Positions 40,569 to 51,030 are shown, counted from the stretch's first letter. The stretch: 64,000 nt of DNA from Algibacter miyuki (GCF_042427745.1 NZ_JBHMFA010000018.1), one strand, 5' to 3'. The notes: a model not told the origin generated them from the letters alone. Made by a program: numbers and translations.

Positions 40569-42095
40569 ATGAAAAAGTTAAATCTACTAGCCATAGGGTT
40601 ACTTTCTATGTCTAATCTATTCGCCCAAGATATTAGCGATGCCTTACGATATTCTCAAGATGAAATTCAAGGAACCGCTCGCTTTAGAGCTTTAAGCGGT
40701 GCTTTTGGGGCCTTAGGTGGCGACATGAGTGCGGTAAGTATAAACCCTGCAGGTTCGGCAGTATTTAGCCAAAGCCATATTTCCTTTTCTTTATCTAGTG
40801 AAGATAAAAACAATACTACAGATTACTTTGGTAACACTGAAAAAACAAACGACTCACAGTTCGATTTAAATCAATTTGGTGCTGCTTTTGTCTTCGGAAA
40901 TAACAACAGAAATTCACCTTGGAGAAAGTTTACCTTAGCAATAGCTTATGATAAAACAAAAAACCATAATAACAGTTGGTATGCGGAAGGTTTAAATACA
41001 AATGATGATGGAAATTTCAGTAATTCCATAGCAAGTTATTTTTACGATTATGCAGATGGCAAAAGATTAGATCAAATTTCAGCATTTCCAGACGAATCAA
41101 TAAGAGAAGCCTATTCTGACATTGGAAGCATCTACGGATTTGCACACCAACAAGCTTTTTTAGGATATGAATCTTATATTTTAGATGCTGTTGACGAATC
41201 TGATGATGGTAACACATTATATAACGCCAATGTAAACTCAGGCAATTTTACGCATCGCTACAGTTATTTAGCAACAGGCTACAATGGTAAAATAACATTT
41301 AATTTCGCCACCCAATACGAAGATAAATTATATCTAGGTATTAATTTGAATTCCCATTTTATAGATTATCAACGAGAAACATTATTACTTGAAAACAACA
41401 CTAACGGAGGCGTAGTTACATCTATTGATTTTGGCAATACCCTAGCAACAACAGGTCGAGGTTTTTCTTTACAACTTGGTGCTATTTATAAAATAACATC
41501 GCAATTAAGACTTGGTTTAGCATACGACTCTCCTACTTGGTACACTATTGAAGAAGAAACAACTCAAAGATTAAATACAGACAAGTTATATGACGAAAAT
41601 GTAGATCCTATAAACCCACAAATTGTTAACATTTATCCAGAATACAAACTGCAAACACCTGCAAAATACACCGGAAGTTTAGCTTATATTATTGGAACAC
41701 GCGGTTTAATTAGTTTCGATTACTCTAATAAAAACTACGGAAACACAACCTTTAAACCAGAAGCCGATTATACAGATTTAAATAATGGTATAGACAATGT
41801 ACTTACTTCTGCTTCAACTTATAGATTAGGTGGCGAGTATAAAGTAAAACAAATTAGCTTTAGAGGTGGTTACCGCTTTGAAGAAAGCCCTTATACCGAT
41901 GGCGTAACCGTGGGCGATTTAAACGGGTTTTCACTTGGTTTAGGTTACAATTTTGGCAACACAAAACTAGATCTTACTTTCGATCAAGCCAAACGTTCAT
42001 ACCAAACACCACTTTATAATGTAGGTTTGTTAGACACTGTCGATATCGATCAAGTAAACTCAAATATAACGTTATCGCTTAATTTTAATATTTAA
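40569..42095 (+). CDS. FadL/OmpP1-type outer membrane transport protein
   Basis: This 508-residue protein has a signal peptide (NLLAIGLLSMSNLFAQ) and a beta-barrel pattern of alternating hydrophobic residues. The segment RFRALSGAFGALGGDMSAVSINPAG is typical of the OmpP1/FadL family in Bacteroidetes, where the N-terminal hatch plugs the barrel. Such porins pass fatty acids or other hydrophobic compounds. The C-terminus (NSNITLSLNFNI) ends in an aromatic/hydrophobic strand suited to barrel assembly. It is 32 nt after the low-complexity lipoprotein gene and ends at a terminator. Confidence 0.85.
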   Translation: MKKLNLLAIGLLSMSNLFAQDISDALRYSQDEIQGTARFRALSGAFGALGGDMSAVSINPAGSAVFSQSHISFSLSSEDKNNTTDYFGNTEKTNDSQFDLNQFGAAFVFGNNNRNSPWRKFTLAIAYDKTKNHNNSWYAEGLNTNDDGNFSNSIASYFYDYADGKRLDQISAFPDESIREAYSDIGSIYGFAHQQAFLGYESYILDAVDESDDGNTLYNANVNSGNFTHRYSYLATGYNGKITFNFATQYEDKLYLGINLNSHFIDYQRETLLLENNTNGGVVTSIDFGNTLATTGRGFSLQLGAIYKITSQLRLGLAYDSPTWYTIEEETTQRLNTDKLYDENVDPINPQIVNIYPEYKLQTPAKYTGSLAYIIGTRGLISFDYSNKNYGNTTFKPEADYTDLNNGIDNVLTSASTYRLGGEYKVKQISFRGGYRFEESPYTDGVTVGDLNGFSLGLGYNFGNTKLDLTFDQAKRSYQTPLYNVGLLDTVDIDQVNSNITLSLNFNI

Positions 42096-42118
42096 GCACT
42101 TACACTCTATAAAACATA

Positions 42119-42157
42119 AAAAAACTTGAATATTAAACCATTCAAGTTTTTTTTTTG
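42119..42157 (+). terminator. Intrinsic terminator after porin gene
   Basis: AAAAACTTGAA pairs with TTCAAGTTTTT (42141-42151) around a 10-nt loop and continues as a T-run. Confidence 0.88.
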
Positions 42158-42281
42158 TGACCAACTGTAATATTTCTCATTTAAAACAGACCAAAACACT
42201 TATAACAATTGTTTGTTAAGATAAAACATAACAAAACGGAATTACTTATCTTTGCAGACTTAAAATTAAGATTTTTCCGCA

Positions 42282-42959
42282 ATGAAAATGGATAACACTA
42301 TAGAAGAATACGATGCTTTAGGCGAAGACCACATTGGAACCTCATCGAACACACCGCTGAGAAATGATGCCTTTAAACTTTCTGATTCAGAAAAAATTGA
42401 CATTATTAAAGATGATGTGCGCCATATCATGGAAACTTTAGGTTTAGATTTAACCGATGATAGTTTAAAAGGCACTCCAAATCGTGTAGCAAAAATGTTT
42501 GTAAACGAAATTTTTGGTGGTTTAGATCCTAAGAAAAAACCAAAAGCGTCTACATTCGACAATAAATATAAATATGGCGAAATGCTTGTTGAAAAAAACA
42601 TTACGGTATATTCAACTTGCGAACACCACCTTTTACCAATCGTGGGTCGCGCCCATATTGCCTACATTTCTAACGGTACCGTTGTTGGTTTATCTAAAAT
42701 GAATCGTGTTGTAGATTATTTCGCAAAACGCCCACAAGTACAAGAACGTTTAACCATTCAAGTTGTTAAAGAACTTCAAGAAGTATTAAACACTCAAGAT
42801 GTTGCTTGTGTAATTGATGCCAAACATTTATGCGTAAATTCAAGAGGTATTCGCGATATTGAAAGCAGTACCGTAACCTCAGAATTTGGTGGAAAATTTA
42901 AAGAAGAAGCGACGCGTAGAGAGTTTCTAGATTATATTAAATTAGACACGAAGTTTTAA
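42282..42959 (+). CDS. folE: GTP cyclohydrolase I
   Basis: This 225-residue enzyme makes dihydroneopterin triphosphate, the first step of folate synthesis. Zinc ligands are visible in YSTCEHHLLPIVGRAHIAYI and in ACVIDAKHLCVNSRGI. PNRVAKMFVNEIFGGL and SKMNRVVDYFAKRPQVQERL are family motifs. The N-terminal 40 residues are a variable extension. An exact -7 box TATCTTTG lies about 30 nt upstream. Confidence 0.96.
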   Translation: MKMDNTIEEYDALGEDHIGTSSNTPLRNDAFKLSDSEKIDIIKDDVRHIMETLGLDLTDDSLKGTPNRVAKMFVNEIFGGLDPKKKPKASTFDNKYKYGEMLVEKNITVYSTCEHHLLPIVGRAHIAYISNGTVVGLSKMNRVVDYFAKRPQVQERLTIQVVKELQEVLNTQDVACVIDAKHLCVNSRGIRDIESSTVTSEFGGKFKEEATRREFLDYIKLDTKF

Positions 42960-43117
42960 GTAAACATGATACGTTACGTTTTTTATTTAGATAAAAAGCT
43001 ACAGACTATATATAATTACAGTCTTGTTTCAAATTTAAACCTTCAGAAAAACGAATCGTAAACAGCTTAAATCAACAAATTAACAACAATCGTATTTCAA
43101 ACTAATACCAGCAACAC

Positions 43118-44599
43118 ATGCAACTTTTCGAGCATAATCCTATAAAAGTGTACAATTCCCTTTCGGGAAAAAAAGAAACCTTCACGCCTATTGAAACAGG
43201 TTATGTTGGCATGTATGTTTGTGGACCAACGGTTTACAGCAATGTACATTTAGGAAATGTTAGAACCTTTATGTCTTTCGATATGGTGTTTCGTTATTTG
43301 AAGCATTTAGGCTACAAAGTACGGTATGTTAGAAATATTACCGATGCCGGACATCTAGAAAATGATGCCGATGCTGGTGAAGATAAAATCACAAAAAAAG
43401 CTCGTTTAGAGCAAATAGAACCTATGGAAGTAGTACAACGCTACACTGTAGATTTTCATAATATACTAAACACTTTTAACTTTTTACCGCCAAGTATAGA
43501 ACCTACCGCAACCGGACACATTATTGAGCAAATAGAATTGATTTCTACCATTATTGAAAATGGATTTGCTTATGAAGTTAACGGATCAGTATATTTCGAT
43601 GTTCATAAATTTAATGAATCTCATGAATACGGCATATTAAGTAAACGTAAGTTAGAAGATTTAATACACAACACCCGCGAGCTCGAAGGACAAAGCGATA
43701 AGAAAAACCCGCAAGATTTTGCCCTTTGGAAAAAAGCTGAACCGCAGCATATTATGCGTTGGCCTTCACCTTGGAGCGATGGTTTTCCTGGATGGCACCT
43801 CGAATGTACAGCGATGAGTACTAAATATTTAGGCGAACAATTTGATATTCATGGTGGTGGAATGGATTTGAAATTCCCACATCACGAATGTGAAATTGCA
43901 CAAAATGAAGCGGCCAAAGGTAAGTCTCCCGTAAATTATTGGATGCACGCCAATATGTTGGAATTAAACGGGCAACGCATGTCTAAATCTACAGGAAACA
44001 CCGTAAATCCTGATGAATTACTATCAGGAAATAACAAGTTTTTTAGTAAAGCATACGCACCAAGTGTTATTCGCTTTTTTATTGCACAATCGTCTTACCG
44101 AAGTGTTTTAGATTTAACCGATGCCGGTTTATTAGCTAGTGAAAAAGGTTTTTATCGCTTAATGGATGCTGTTAATATTTTAGATGATTTAAAAGCGTCT
44201 GAAACCTCAACCATAGACATCAACGCATGGAAAACATCTTGTTATGATGCCATGAACGACGACTTTAACTCTCCAATTTTAATTGCCAATTTATTTGAAG
44301 CCGTTAAATATATTAATCAAATAAAAGAAGGTACTGCAACACTTTCTTCGGAAGATTTAAGCACGTTAAAAGACACCATAAATAGTTTTGTTTTTGATGT
44401 TTTAGGACTTCAAAACACAGCAAAAAATGACTCTGGAACCGATAAATTATCAGCAGCCGTTAGTGTTTTAATAAAATTAAGACAAGATGCTAGAGCGAAT
44501 AAAGATTTCGCCCTTTCTGATAAAATTCGTGACGAATTAGCTGTTGTCGGTATTCAACTTAAAGATGGCAAAGACGGCACAACTTTTAGCGTGTCGTAA
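43118..44599 (+). CDS. cysS: Cysteinyl-tRNA synthetase
   Basis: This 493-residue class I synthetase has the HIGH-type motif in CGPTVYSNVHLGNVRTFMSFD and the KMSKS-type motif in GQRMSKSTGNTVNP. Zinc ligands are C29-type in the first motif, the Cys of WHLECTAMS, and the His and Glu of FPHHECEIAQNEA. The order and length are normal. yidD follows 39 nt downstream. Confidence 0.96.
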   Translation: MQLFEHNPIKVYNSLSGKKETFTPIETGYVGMYVCGPTVYSNVHLGNVRTFMSFDMVFRYLKHLGYKVRYVRNITDAGHLENDADAGEDKITKKARLEQIEPMEVVQRYTVDFHNILNTFNFLPPSIEPTATGHIIEQIELISTIIENGFAYEVNGSVYFDVHKFNESHEYGILSKRKLEDLIHNTRELEGQSDKKNPQDFALWKKAEPQHIMRWPSPWSDGFPGWHLECTAMSTKYLGEQFDIHGGGMDLKFPHHECEIAQNEAAKGKSPVNYWMHANMLELNGQRMSKSTGNTVNPDELLSGNNKFFSKAYAPSVIRFFIAQSSYRSVLDLTDAGLLASEKGFYRLMDAVNILDDLKASETSTIDINAWKTSCYDAMNDDFNSPILIANLFEAVKYINQIKEGTATLSSEDLSTLKDTINSFVFDVLGLQNTAKNDSGTDKLSAAVSVLIKLRQDARANKDFALSDKIRDELAVVGIQLKDGKDGTTFSVS

Positions 44600-44638
44600 A
44601 CATAAATCTTCGTAAGCGCGAGGACATTCAAGCAACTT

Positions 44639-44869
44639 ATGAAACAAATTTTCATAGCGCCCTTTCTATTCATAATCAAGGTATATCAAAAATTGATATC
44701 GCCATTAACCCCTGCAACCTGTAGGTTTCATCCCACCTGCTCACACTACACAAAAGAAGCCTTAGAAAAACACGGCCTACTCAAAGGCGGTTGGTTAGCT
44801 ATAAAACGTATTTTTAGTTGTCATCCCTGGGGTGGTTCTGGCTATGATCCCGTTCCTGATAAAGATTAA
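44639..44869 (+). CDS. yidD: Membrane protein insertion efficiency factor YidD
   Basis: This 76-residue protein has an N-terminal amphipathic/hydrophobic helix (FIAPFLFIIKVYQKLISPL) and the family signature CRFHPTCSHYTKEALEKHG with the final SCHPWGGSGYDPVP. YidD helps YidC insert membrane proteins. It ends before the terminator at 44941. Confidence 0.94.
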   Translation: MKQIFIAPFLFIIKVYQKLISPLTPATCRFHPTCSHYTKEALEKHGLLKGGWLAIKRIFSCHPWGGSGYDPVPDKD

Positions 44870-44940
44870 TGTCACAATTCTTTTATTTACCAAAAAAACC
44901 TATTCCTCTTTTTTAACTTAAAATAAATTGACACAAATAA

Positions 44941-44972
44941 CCGTCTAACTATTTGACAGTTAGATGTTTTTT
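44941..44972 (+). terminator. Terminator after yidD
   Basis: TCTAACT (44944-44950) pairs with AGTTAGA (44958-44964) around a 7-nt loop, then a T-run. It separates yidD from the CHAT operon. Confidence 0.8.
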
Positions 44973-44990
44973 ATGTATTTTTATTTCACT

Positions 44991-45111
44991 TCCAAAAACA
45001 TATTTCATTTTTGGAGTCTCTCCTATTTTCTTTTTAATAGCAAAAGTTCGTTTTATCTACTCTAATTCGGTAGATAATACCTTATAGATTTCTTTTTAAT
45101 CGTGAGATTAA
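44991..45111 (+). other. Three successive hairpins in the long leader of the CHAT gene
   Basis: Three perfect stems lie in the 290-nt gap before the CHAT gene: TCCAAAAA/TTTTTGGA (44991-44998 with 45008-45015, 9-nt loop), TTATCTAC/GTAGATAA (45053-45060 with 45070-45077, 9-nt loop), and TTAATC/GATTAA (45096-45101 with 45106-45111) with a GTGA loop of the GNRA type. No consensus -7 box was found. They may be protein-binding DNA sites or RNA structures. The remainder to 45261 is AT-rich. Confidence 0.4.
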
Positions 45112-45261
45112 TTCGAGCTTCTAGATGGATTTAAAATATCATCAAACGATAAACAAAACTAAAAATTACATCAAATAGATTAAGCTAGTTCTACTCGATT
45201 TTTCCAACGGCATAATCCATTTCTAATTTTCAGTTTTCAACTAACGCTATTACTAAAGAAG

Positions 45262-48200
45262 ATGACAAAAAAAGCTAAAATTGTCGGTGTTGCTCAAGAC
45301 GTAGAATTGGTAAACTTTGTGATGCCAAATACGCTGAACAAAAAGTACAAACTAAAATCGTACATTGAAGTATCGGAAACCCGCTCTAACAACAATATTA
45401 ACACCATTGACTTAGATGATGAAGATCTTGTCGCTATTGAATTTAACGATCAAACCGAATGGATTGGACACCCTGCCGATGTACAAGCTATTTACGATAA
45501 AAAAACACTCCATCAGCGATCTACAAATAGTAATGACTATGTTTTTGATACCCAAATTTCAAACGAAGATTCGAGTCGTGGTTACATAAAACGTGCTTTA
45601 GTAAAAGTATTTAGCGTGTTTACACCTTCAAAACAAGTTGAAGAAATAGCCATGACAGCTTTGGCTGAATCCTACGACAATAAAATACAACCTCATTCTG
45701 GTCTGTATCAAATCGATTCTAATTTCAAAAAATCGAGTTATAAAATCCCAAAAGAAGATACTAAGATACCATTTTTATTATTGTTACACGGTACAATATC
45801 CACAACTTTAGACGCCTTTAGTGCTTTAAATAATGATAATGACACGTGGAAATCTATCCATAATATTTATGGAAATCAAATTATTGCTTTGGAACATTTT
45901 ACGCTTTCGGTAAGTCCGTTACAAAATGCCTTAGATTTTTTAAAAGCCTGTCCAAACACGATTACTATCGATATTTTAAGTCATTCCCGAGGCGGATTAA
46001 TTGCCGATATTTTAGCTAAATGTGATTATCGAAATACGGTTACAGGTTTTAGTGCACAAGAAATTGAAATTCTGAAAGGCAAAGAAGAACAAGGCAACCG
46101 CGAACTTATGGAAGCCATAACAAAAGAAGCTAAACGAAAAAAAATAACGATAAATAGAGTTATTCGAGTTGCGGCTCCCTCTAGTGGCACCACTATTTTA
46201 TCTCGTAGAATGGATCACTATTTTAATCTTATGCTCAATGCGGTTTCTTTGGCATTTGGTGTTACAAATCCGCTTTACCATACCGTAAAAGCATTTCTAC
46301 TTGATCTTGTGAGCCAAAAGGAAAATCCTGAAGTTTTACCGGGATTAAATAGTATGATGCCTGAATCGCTTTTTCAAAAAATGCTCAATATATCAGACAC
46401 CTCTGTAGTGAGTGAACTTTATAATATTTCGGGCGATTCCGAAGTTGGAGGCGTCTCTTTCGACTCCTTAAAAGTGATACTTGCTAATTTATTTTACCTC
46501 GAAGCCAACGATTTGGTGGTAGATACCCGCCGCATGTCTCATGGTGTTATTCGTCAAGATGGTATTTACAAATATTTATCGCAAGGCAGCGGAACAAATC
46601 ATTTTAATTACTTTTCAGATAAAGAATCTAGACTTGCTATTTTACAAGCCTTCCAAGCTAGTAAAGAGATTCCTGCAGAACTCTTTACCAAAGAAACATA
46701 TAGCGATGCTAATCGTGGTATTTTATTAGATAGGCTTTCCATGGGAGGCATCAGTGTTCGTCCAGAAATAATCACCAGAGACGTTGTTATTTTTATACCC
46801 GGCATTATGGGGTCTTCCCTATCTCAAAATAACGAAAGCCAGTGGGTTAACATGCGCGAATTAAATCAAGGCGGTATTCCAAACAACCTAAATATAAATG
46901 CTAAAAATGTTGAAGCTAGCGGTGTTATTATAAAATATTACAACGATTTTGTTAACCATTTACTAGAACAATACGATGTAATAACCTTGGAATTTGATTG
47001 GAGAAAATCTCTAACAGAAGCTGCCGAAACTTTAAAAAATGAAATTGAAGACATTACCAAAAACCACAAAGTAAAACTTCATATTATAGCACACTCTATG
47101 GGTGGTGTAATGGCGCGACAATGTATGATCAACCATGCCGACACCTGGGCTTTATTCAAACAGAATCAATCGAATAAATTCATTATGTTGGGTACACCTT
47201 GGTTAGGCTCATACCTCGTTATGGAAGTCCTTACAGGGCATAGCAAACGTGTAAAACAATTAGCTGCTCTCGATTTTAAAAACGACCGAAGCGACCTTTT
47301 AAAGGTGTTTTGGAAGTATCCCGGAATTTTTGAATTAATGCCTATTGAAAAAGAAAGCAATCGTCATTTTTGGGATGAAAAATTTTGGCAAGCACTAGAC
47401 GATCAAGCCAATTTAAAACACATGCCAATTCCAACTTCAGACCCTAAACTACTGGATAAAGATAAAAGGCACAGAGCTACAGACCTAGAGATGCTAAATT
47501 CATTTAACGATTATAAAAAGAAAATTTCTTCGTTTTTAGATAATTTAACTGATTCTGATTTTAATAATATCTATTATATCTGTGGCCAATCTGACAAAAC
47601 TGTTTTCGATTACGAATTAAAAGATCGTTTTTTATCCCAAACCAAAAAACTAGTTTACAAAGCCACTTCACATGGTGATGGCAGTGTAACTTGGGCTACG
47701 GGTATCCCAAAACAATTATTAAATAGTAATAACCTTTATTATACACATACCACACATGCCGATTTAGCTAACGAAGATTATATTTTCCAAGGCATTTCCG
47801 ATATTTTATCAACAGGAAGCACCAACGCCTTAAGTTCTCAAAGACCAAGCACACGAGGGGAAGAAATTATTTCTGAAGTTTACGAATCTTCAGAGCCTAT
47901 TTCCGATGCTAATGCTGTTATTAACGCCATTTTCGATGTTAAAACAAAAATTAAAACCGAAACAGAATCCTTCAACATTAAAATAATTCATGGCGATTTA
48001 AAGGTTGCCTCCTACCCTGTTATGGTGGGACACTTTTTTATGGATCTTATTTTAAGTTCAGAAAAAGCACTCGACGGTTACCTAAATAATCGCTTATCGC
48101 AACGTATGAGTATTGGGTATTACCCCGGAAAAGTGGGCGAAAGCGAAGTGTTTTTCAACCTAAACACCCAACCCAGAGGCGCTGTTGTTTGTGGCTTAGG

Positions 48201-50646
48201 TAGCCCAGATACGTTAACGTCATTTTTACTCTCACAATCGGTGAAACAAGCCGTACTAAAATACGCTATGTTCATGAGAGATAACTACACATTACCACGT
48301 GCCAAAAAGTACGCCAAAGGCATGTCGTTTGTTTTAATGGGCATTGGCTACGGCCGTTTACCCATTGAAGAATCTATTAACGGGTTGCTCTTAGGTATTG
48401 CTGAAGCTAACAAACACATTAAAGACACCCAAGAAGGTTTACAATGCTTAAAAGATATTGAAATTGTAAATTATTACGAATCTATTGCGAGTCAAGCCTA
48501 TTTTAGCTTATCCAGATTGCAAAATAAAAATGACGCTCGCATCGCATTTAGGTTACAAAAAGGCATTACAAAACGAACGGGTGCCAAAAAAAGAAATATT
48601 TTCCGTCATAATGAATACGAACGTTGGGTAAACCTACATATTGATAGCGTTAAAGACGATGCTTTAGTTTGTGAAACAGACGATGGTATTTCAGGATTCA
48701 AATATTATCAATCTAGTGGTTTAGCACGTGTAGAAGAAGAAATGGTAGGTATTGGTTTACACAAAATCAACCATTTACTAAAGGAAATGTCTACAAGTTC
48801 TTCATGGGATAGCCGATTATCAAAATCACTTTTCGAAATGTTGGTTCCAAACGATTTCAAAAACACGTTTAGAAACCAAAACAACCTCGTTTTAAAACTC
48901 GATAAACATGCCGCACAAATTCCGTGGGAACTTTTGCACGATAGTAAAACCAGCGACACACCAACATCGGTAACTTCTAGTTTTATTAGGCAATTGGTTA
49001 CAAACGATTCCGTAAGGTTCAATCAAGTTTCTTTAAATAATATAGAAGCTTTCGTAGTTGGTGATCCTATTTATAATCAAAACAATTTACCACAATTACC
49101 GGCGGCTAAAATTGAAGCGGAATGGGTGGCGAACACGCTAAAAAAATCGGCCTATCAAGTCAATTCTCTAATAAATTCATCAGCAAAAAACATTATGATG
49201 GAATTATTCAGCAAGCATTATAAAATCATGCATTTTGCTGGTCATGGTATTTACGATCCTGAAAATTGCAATGTTGGTATTGCCATAGGAAACGGTATTT
49301 GTATCGACCCAGCTATGATAAATCAATTAGGCTATGTCCCCGAATTTGTATTTATAAACTGCTGTTACTCGGGTACTTTGAACGCCCAAGACGAGGCTTA
49401 TAGCAAAAACAGATACCGCTTAGCTGCCAATATTGGTACACAGCTTATAGAGATGGGTGTAAAAGCCATCATTATTTCGGGTTGGGCTGTAAATGATGGT
49501 GCTGCCAAAGTTTTTGCTGAAACATTCTACGGAAAAATGTTTCAAGGTTATGATTTTGGATCGGCTGTAAAACAAGCACGCTTAGCCTGTTTCCAGAAAT
49601 ACCCGAGCTCTAATACTTGGGGCGCTTATCAATGTTACGGTAATCAATTTTATATGTTTAAAAACCGTTCGAAATCCAGTCGCTTTAAAGAGGAATATGT
49701 AGTATCATCTCAGGTTCACACTGATTTAGACAATCTATTTATTGCCATTCGAGACAAAAAAGAGGATAGCGCTTCGGCACAACGAAAACTCGATAAATAT
49801 ATAGATCAAGCGCAATCATGTAACTTGTTAGACGCTGTCACCTTAGAAAAAGAAGCTATGATTTATGATGAATTAGACATGTCTGATGTAGCCTATTTAA
49901 AATATCAAGACTTATTCGAATTCGACAAAGGCAACTATTCTATAAAAGCGTTAGAACAGTATTGTTTAGTACTTTCTCATCGCTTAGGGAAAGACGTTAA
50001 GCCAGAAGACGGCATGACAAAAAAACAAACTATTTCTGCTTATTTAAACGAAATAAAACTTTTAACCCTTGCTGGAAAAAACCCAAGCCGATTAAATATT
50101 ATAGGAAATGCATACAAACTCTCAGCACGTCACTTTAATACTAAAGACAAAATTGACAAGTTTAAAATGGCTTACAACTCTTATCAAGATGCCTTAATTA
50201 TTTCTAAAGACAAACATAATGGACAGTATCTTGATGCACTGTCGAACATGATTTACATAGGGTATTTCCTTGAACTTTTAGGTGATGATAAATCTCTATT
50301 ATCACGATTTAATGAAAATCCAGCTTTTACAAAAGTGACTAATTTAGAAAAACATCTGAATGAATTTTATGAAGAATTAGACGATTATGATAAATCTGAC
50401 TTAGATATTTCCGTACTTATTGGTATGACAGAAATCAGTTATGCTCTAATGTTAATCAACCCAAAAAACATTAACAAACAAGAGCAAAATATTTTAAAAT
50501 GGTATCGTCAAATCTTCCATCAAATATACAGTCCGCGTTATATTAAAATTGAGATTTTACAAATAGAATTCTTTATCGATAACATTAAAGATTCTAAAAT
50601 AAAGAAAAGTCTAACCTATATTAAAAGTGAACTTGAAAAATATTAA
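45262..50646 (+). CDS. Giant dual alpha/beta-hydrolase and CHAT-protease fusion protein
   Basis: This 1,794-residue protein has no signal peptide, so it should be cytoplasmic. Residues 1-130 are a beta-rich head. A first alpha/beta-hydrolase (about 165-480) has LLHGTI at 174-179 and the nucleophile elbow SHSRGG with S242. A second (505-850) has FIPGIMGSSL near 512 and AHSMGG with S612, like LCAT/PGAP1 lipases. Residues 915-1045 include IHGDLKVASYPVMVGHF and a short-chain macro-like pattern. The CHAT domain (about 1220-1450) keeps H1328 in HFAGHG and C1368 in NCCYSG, the caspase-type dyad. The final 320 residues are helical, possibly TPR-like. CHAT proteases often act in immunity or cell death; here activator and target are unknown. 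It leads an operon with three smaller genes. Confidence 0.85.
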   Translation: MTKKAKIVGVAQDVELVNFVMPNTLNKKYKLKSYIEVSETRSNNNINTIDLDDEDLVAIEFNDQTEWIGHPADVQAIYDKKTLHQRSTNSNDYVFDTQISNEDSSRGYIKRALVKVFSVFTPSKQVEEIAMTALAESYDNKIQPHSGLYQIDSNFKKSSYKIPKEDTKIPFLLLLHGTISTTLDAFSALNNDNDTWKSIHNIYGNQIIALEHFTLSVSPLQNALDFLKACPNTITIDILSHSRGGLIADILAKCDYRNTVTGFSAQEIEILKGKEEQGNRELMEAITKEAKRKKITINRVIRVAAPSSGTTILSRRMDHYFNLMLNAVSLAFGVTNPLYHTVKAFLLDLVSQKENPEVLPGLNSMMPESLFQKMLNISDTSVVSELYNISGDSEVGGVSFDSLKVILANLFYLEANDLVVDTRRMSHGVIRQDGIYKYLSQGSGTNHFNYFSDKESRLAILQAFQASKEIPAELFTKETYSDANRGILLDRLSMGGISVRPEIITRDVVIFIPGIMGSSLSQNNESQWVNMRELNQGGIPNNLNINAKNVEASGVIIKYYNDFVNHLLEQYDVITLEFDWRKSLTEAAETLKNEIEDITKNHKVKLHIIAHSMGGVMARQCMINHADTWALFKQNQSNKFIMLGTPWLGSYLVMEVLTGHSKRVKQLAALDFKNDRSDLLKVFWKYPGIFELMPIEKESNRHFWDEKFWQALDDQANLKHMPIPTSDPKLLDKDKRHRATDLEMLNSFNDYKKKISSFLDNLTDSDFNNIYYICGQSDKTVFDYELKDRFLSQTKKLVYKATSHGDGSVTWATGIPKQLLNSNNLYYTHTTHADLANEDYIFQGISDILSTGSTNALSSQRPSTRGEEIISEVYESSEPISDANAVINAIFDVKTKIKTETESFNIKIIHGDLKVASYPVMVGHFFMDLILSSEKALDGYLNNRLSQRMSIGYYPGKVGESEVFFNLNTQPRGAVVCGLGSPDTLTSFLLSQSVKQAVLKYAMFMRDNYTLPRAKKYAKGMSFVLMGIGYGRLPIEESINGLLLGIAEANKHIKDTQEGLQCLKDIEIVNYYESIASQAYFSLSRLQNKNDARIAFRLQKGITKRTGAKKRNIFRHNEYERWVNLHIDSVKDDALVCETDDGISGFKYYQSSGLARVEEEMVGIGLHKINHLLKEMSTSSSWDSRLSKSLFEMLVPNDFKNTFRNQNNLVLKLDKHAAQIPWELLHDSKTSDTPTSVTSSFIRQLVTNDSVRFNQVSLNNIEAFVVGDPIYNQNNLPQLPAAKIEAEWVANTLKKSAYQVNSLINSSAKNIMMELFSKHYKIMHFAGHGIYDPENCNVGIAIGNGICIDPAMINQLGYVPEFVFINCCYSGTLNAQDEAYSKNRYRLAANIGTQLIEMGVKAIIISGWAVNDGAAKVFAETFYGKMFQGYDFGSAVKQARLACFQKYPSSNTWGAYQCYGNQFYMFKNRSKSSRFKEEYVVSSQVHTDLDNLFIAIRDKKEDSASAQRKLDKYIDQAQSCNLLDAVTLEKEAMIYDELDMSDVAYLKYQDLFEFDKGNYSIKALEQYCLVLSHRLGKDVKPEDGMTKKQTISAYLNEIKLLTLAGKNPSRLNIIGNAYKLSARHFNTKDKIDKFKMAYNSYQDALIISKDKHNGQYLDALSNMIYIGYFLELLGDDKSLLSRFNENPAFTKVTNLEKHLNEFYEELDDYDKSDLDISVLIGMTEISYALMLINPKNINKQEQNILKWYRQIFHQIYSPRYIKIEILQIEFFIDNIKDSKIKKSLTYIKSELEKY

Positions 50647-50675
50647 ATCGGTTTAAACACCTAAAGCTAAAACCT

Positions 50676-51026
50676 ATGAAAACTCCAATAAAAACCGTCA
50701 TACTTATCAGTTTAAGTTTCATTTTAACCTCCTGTTACTCTGTACGCTTGCGAAGTACGGAAGGCGCTTACCAACCAGACCCGCTTTCAACCAGAACAGA
50801 TTATTATAGAATGATGGCTGTGGAAGAAGTCTCCGAAGTTATAAAAATAGATGTCGTTTCTAAAGATTTCACTTATTTAATAAAGAAAACCGACGCTTGC
50901 AAATCAGGAAAACTGCATACGGTAGAATTCAAAAACACTTTTGGAGGCTCCATGTTAAGCCTCGTTACTTTCGGAAGAAAGCGTAAAATGAAAATTAAAT
51001 ATGTCTGCATGAAACCTTCAAACTAA
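50676..51026 (+). CDS. Small lipoprotein of unknown function in CHAT operon
   Basis: This 116-residue protein has a lipoprotein signal (VILISLSFILTSC, Cys near 20). The mature part begins YSVRLRSTEGAYQPDPLS and has two further cysteines. I recognise no named family; small Bor-like lipoproteins are similar in layout. It lies 29 nt after the CHAT gene and 4 nt before the oxidase gene, implying one transcript. Confidence 0.6.
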   Translation: MKTPIKTVILISLSFILTSCYSVRLRSTEGAYQPDPLSTRTDYYRMMAVEEVSEVIKIDVVSKDFTYLIKKTDACKSGKLHTVEFKNTFGGSMLSLVTFGRKRKMKIKYVCMKPSN

Positions 51027-51030
51027 AACT

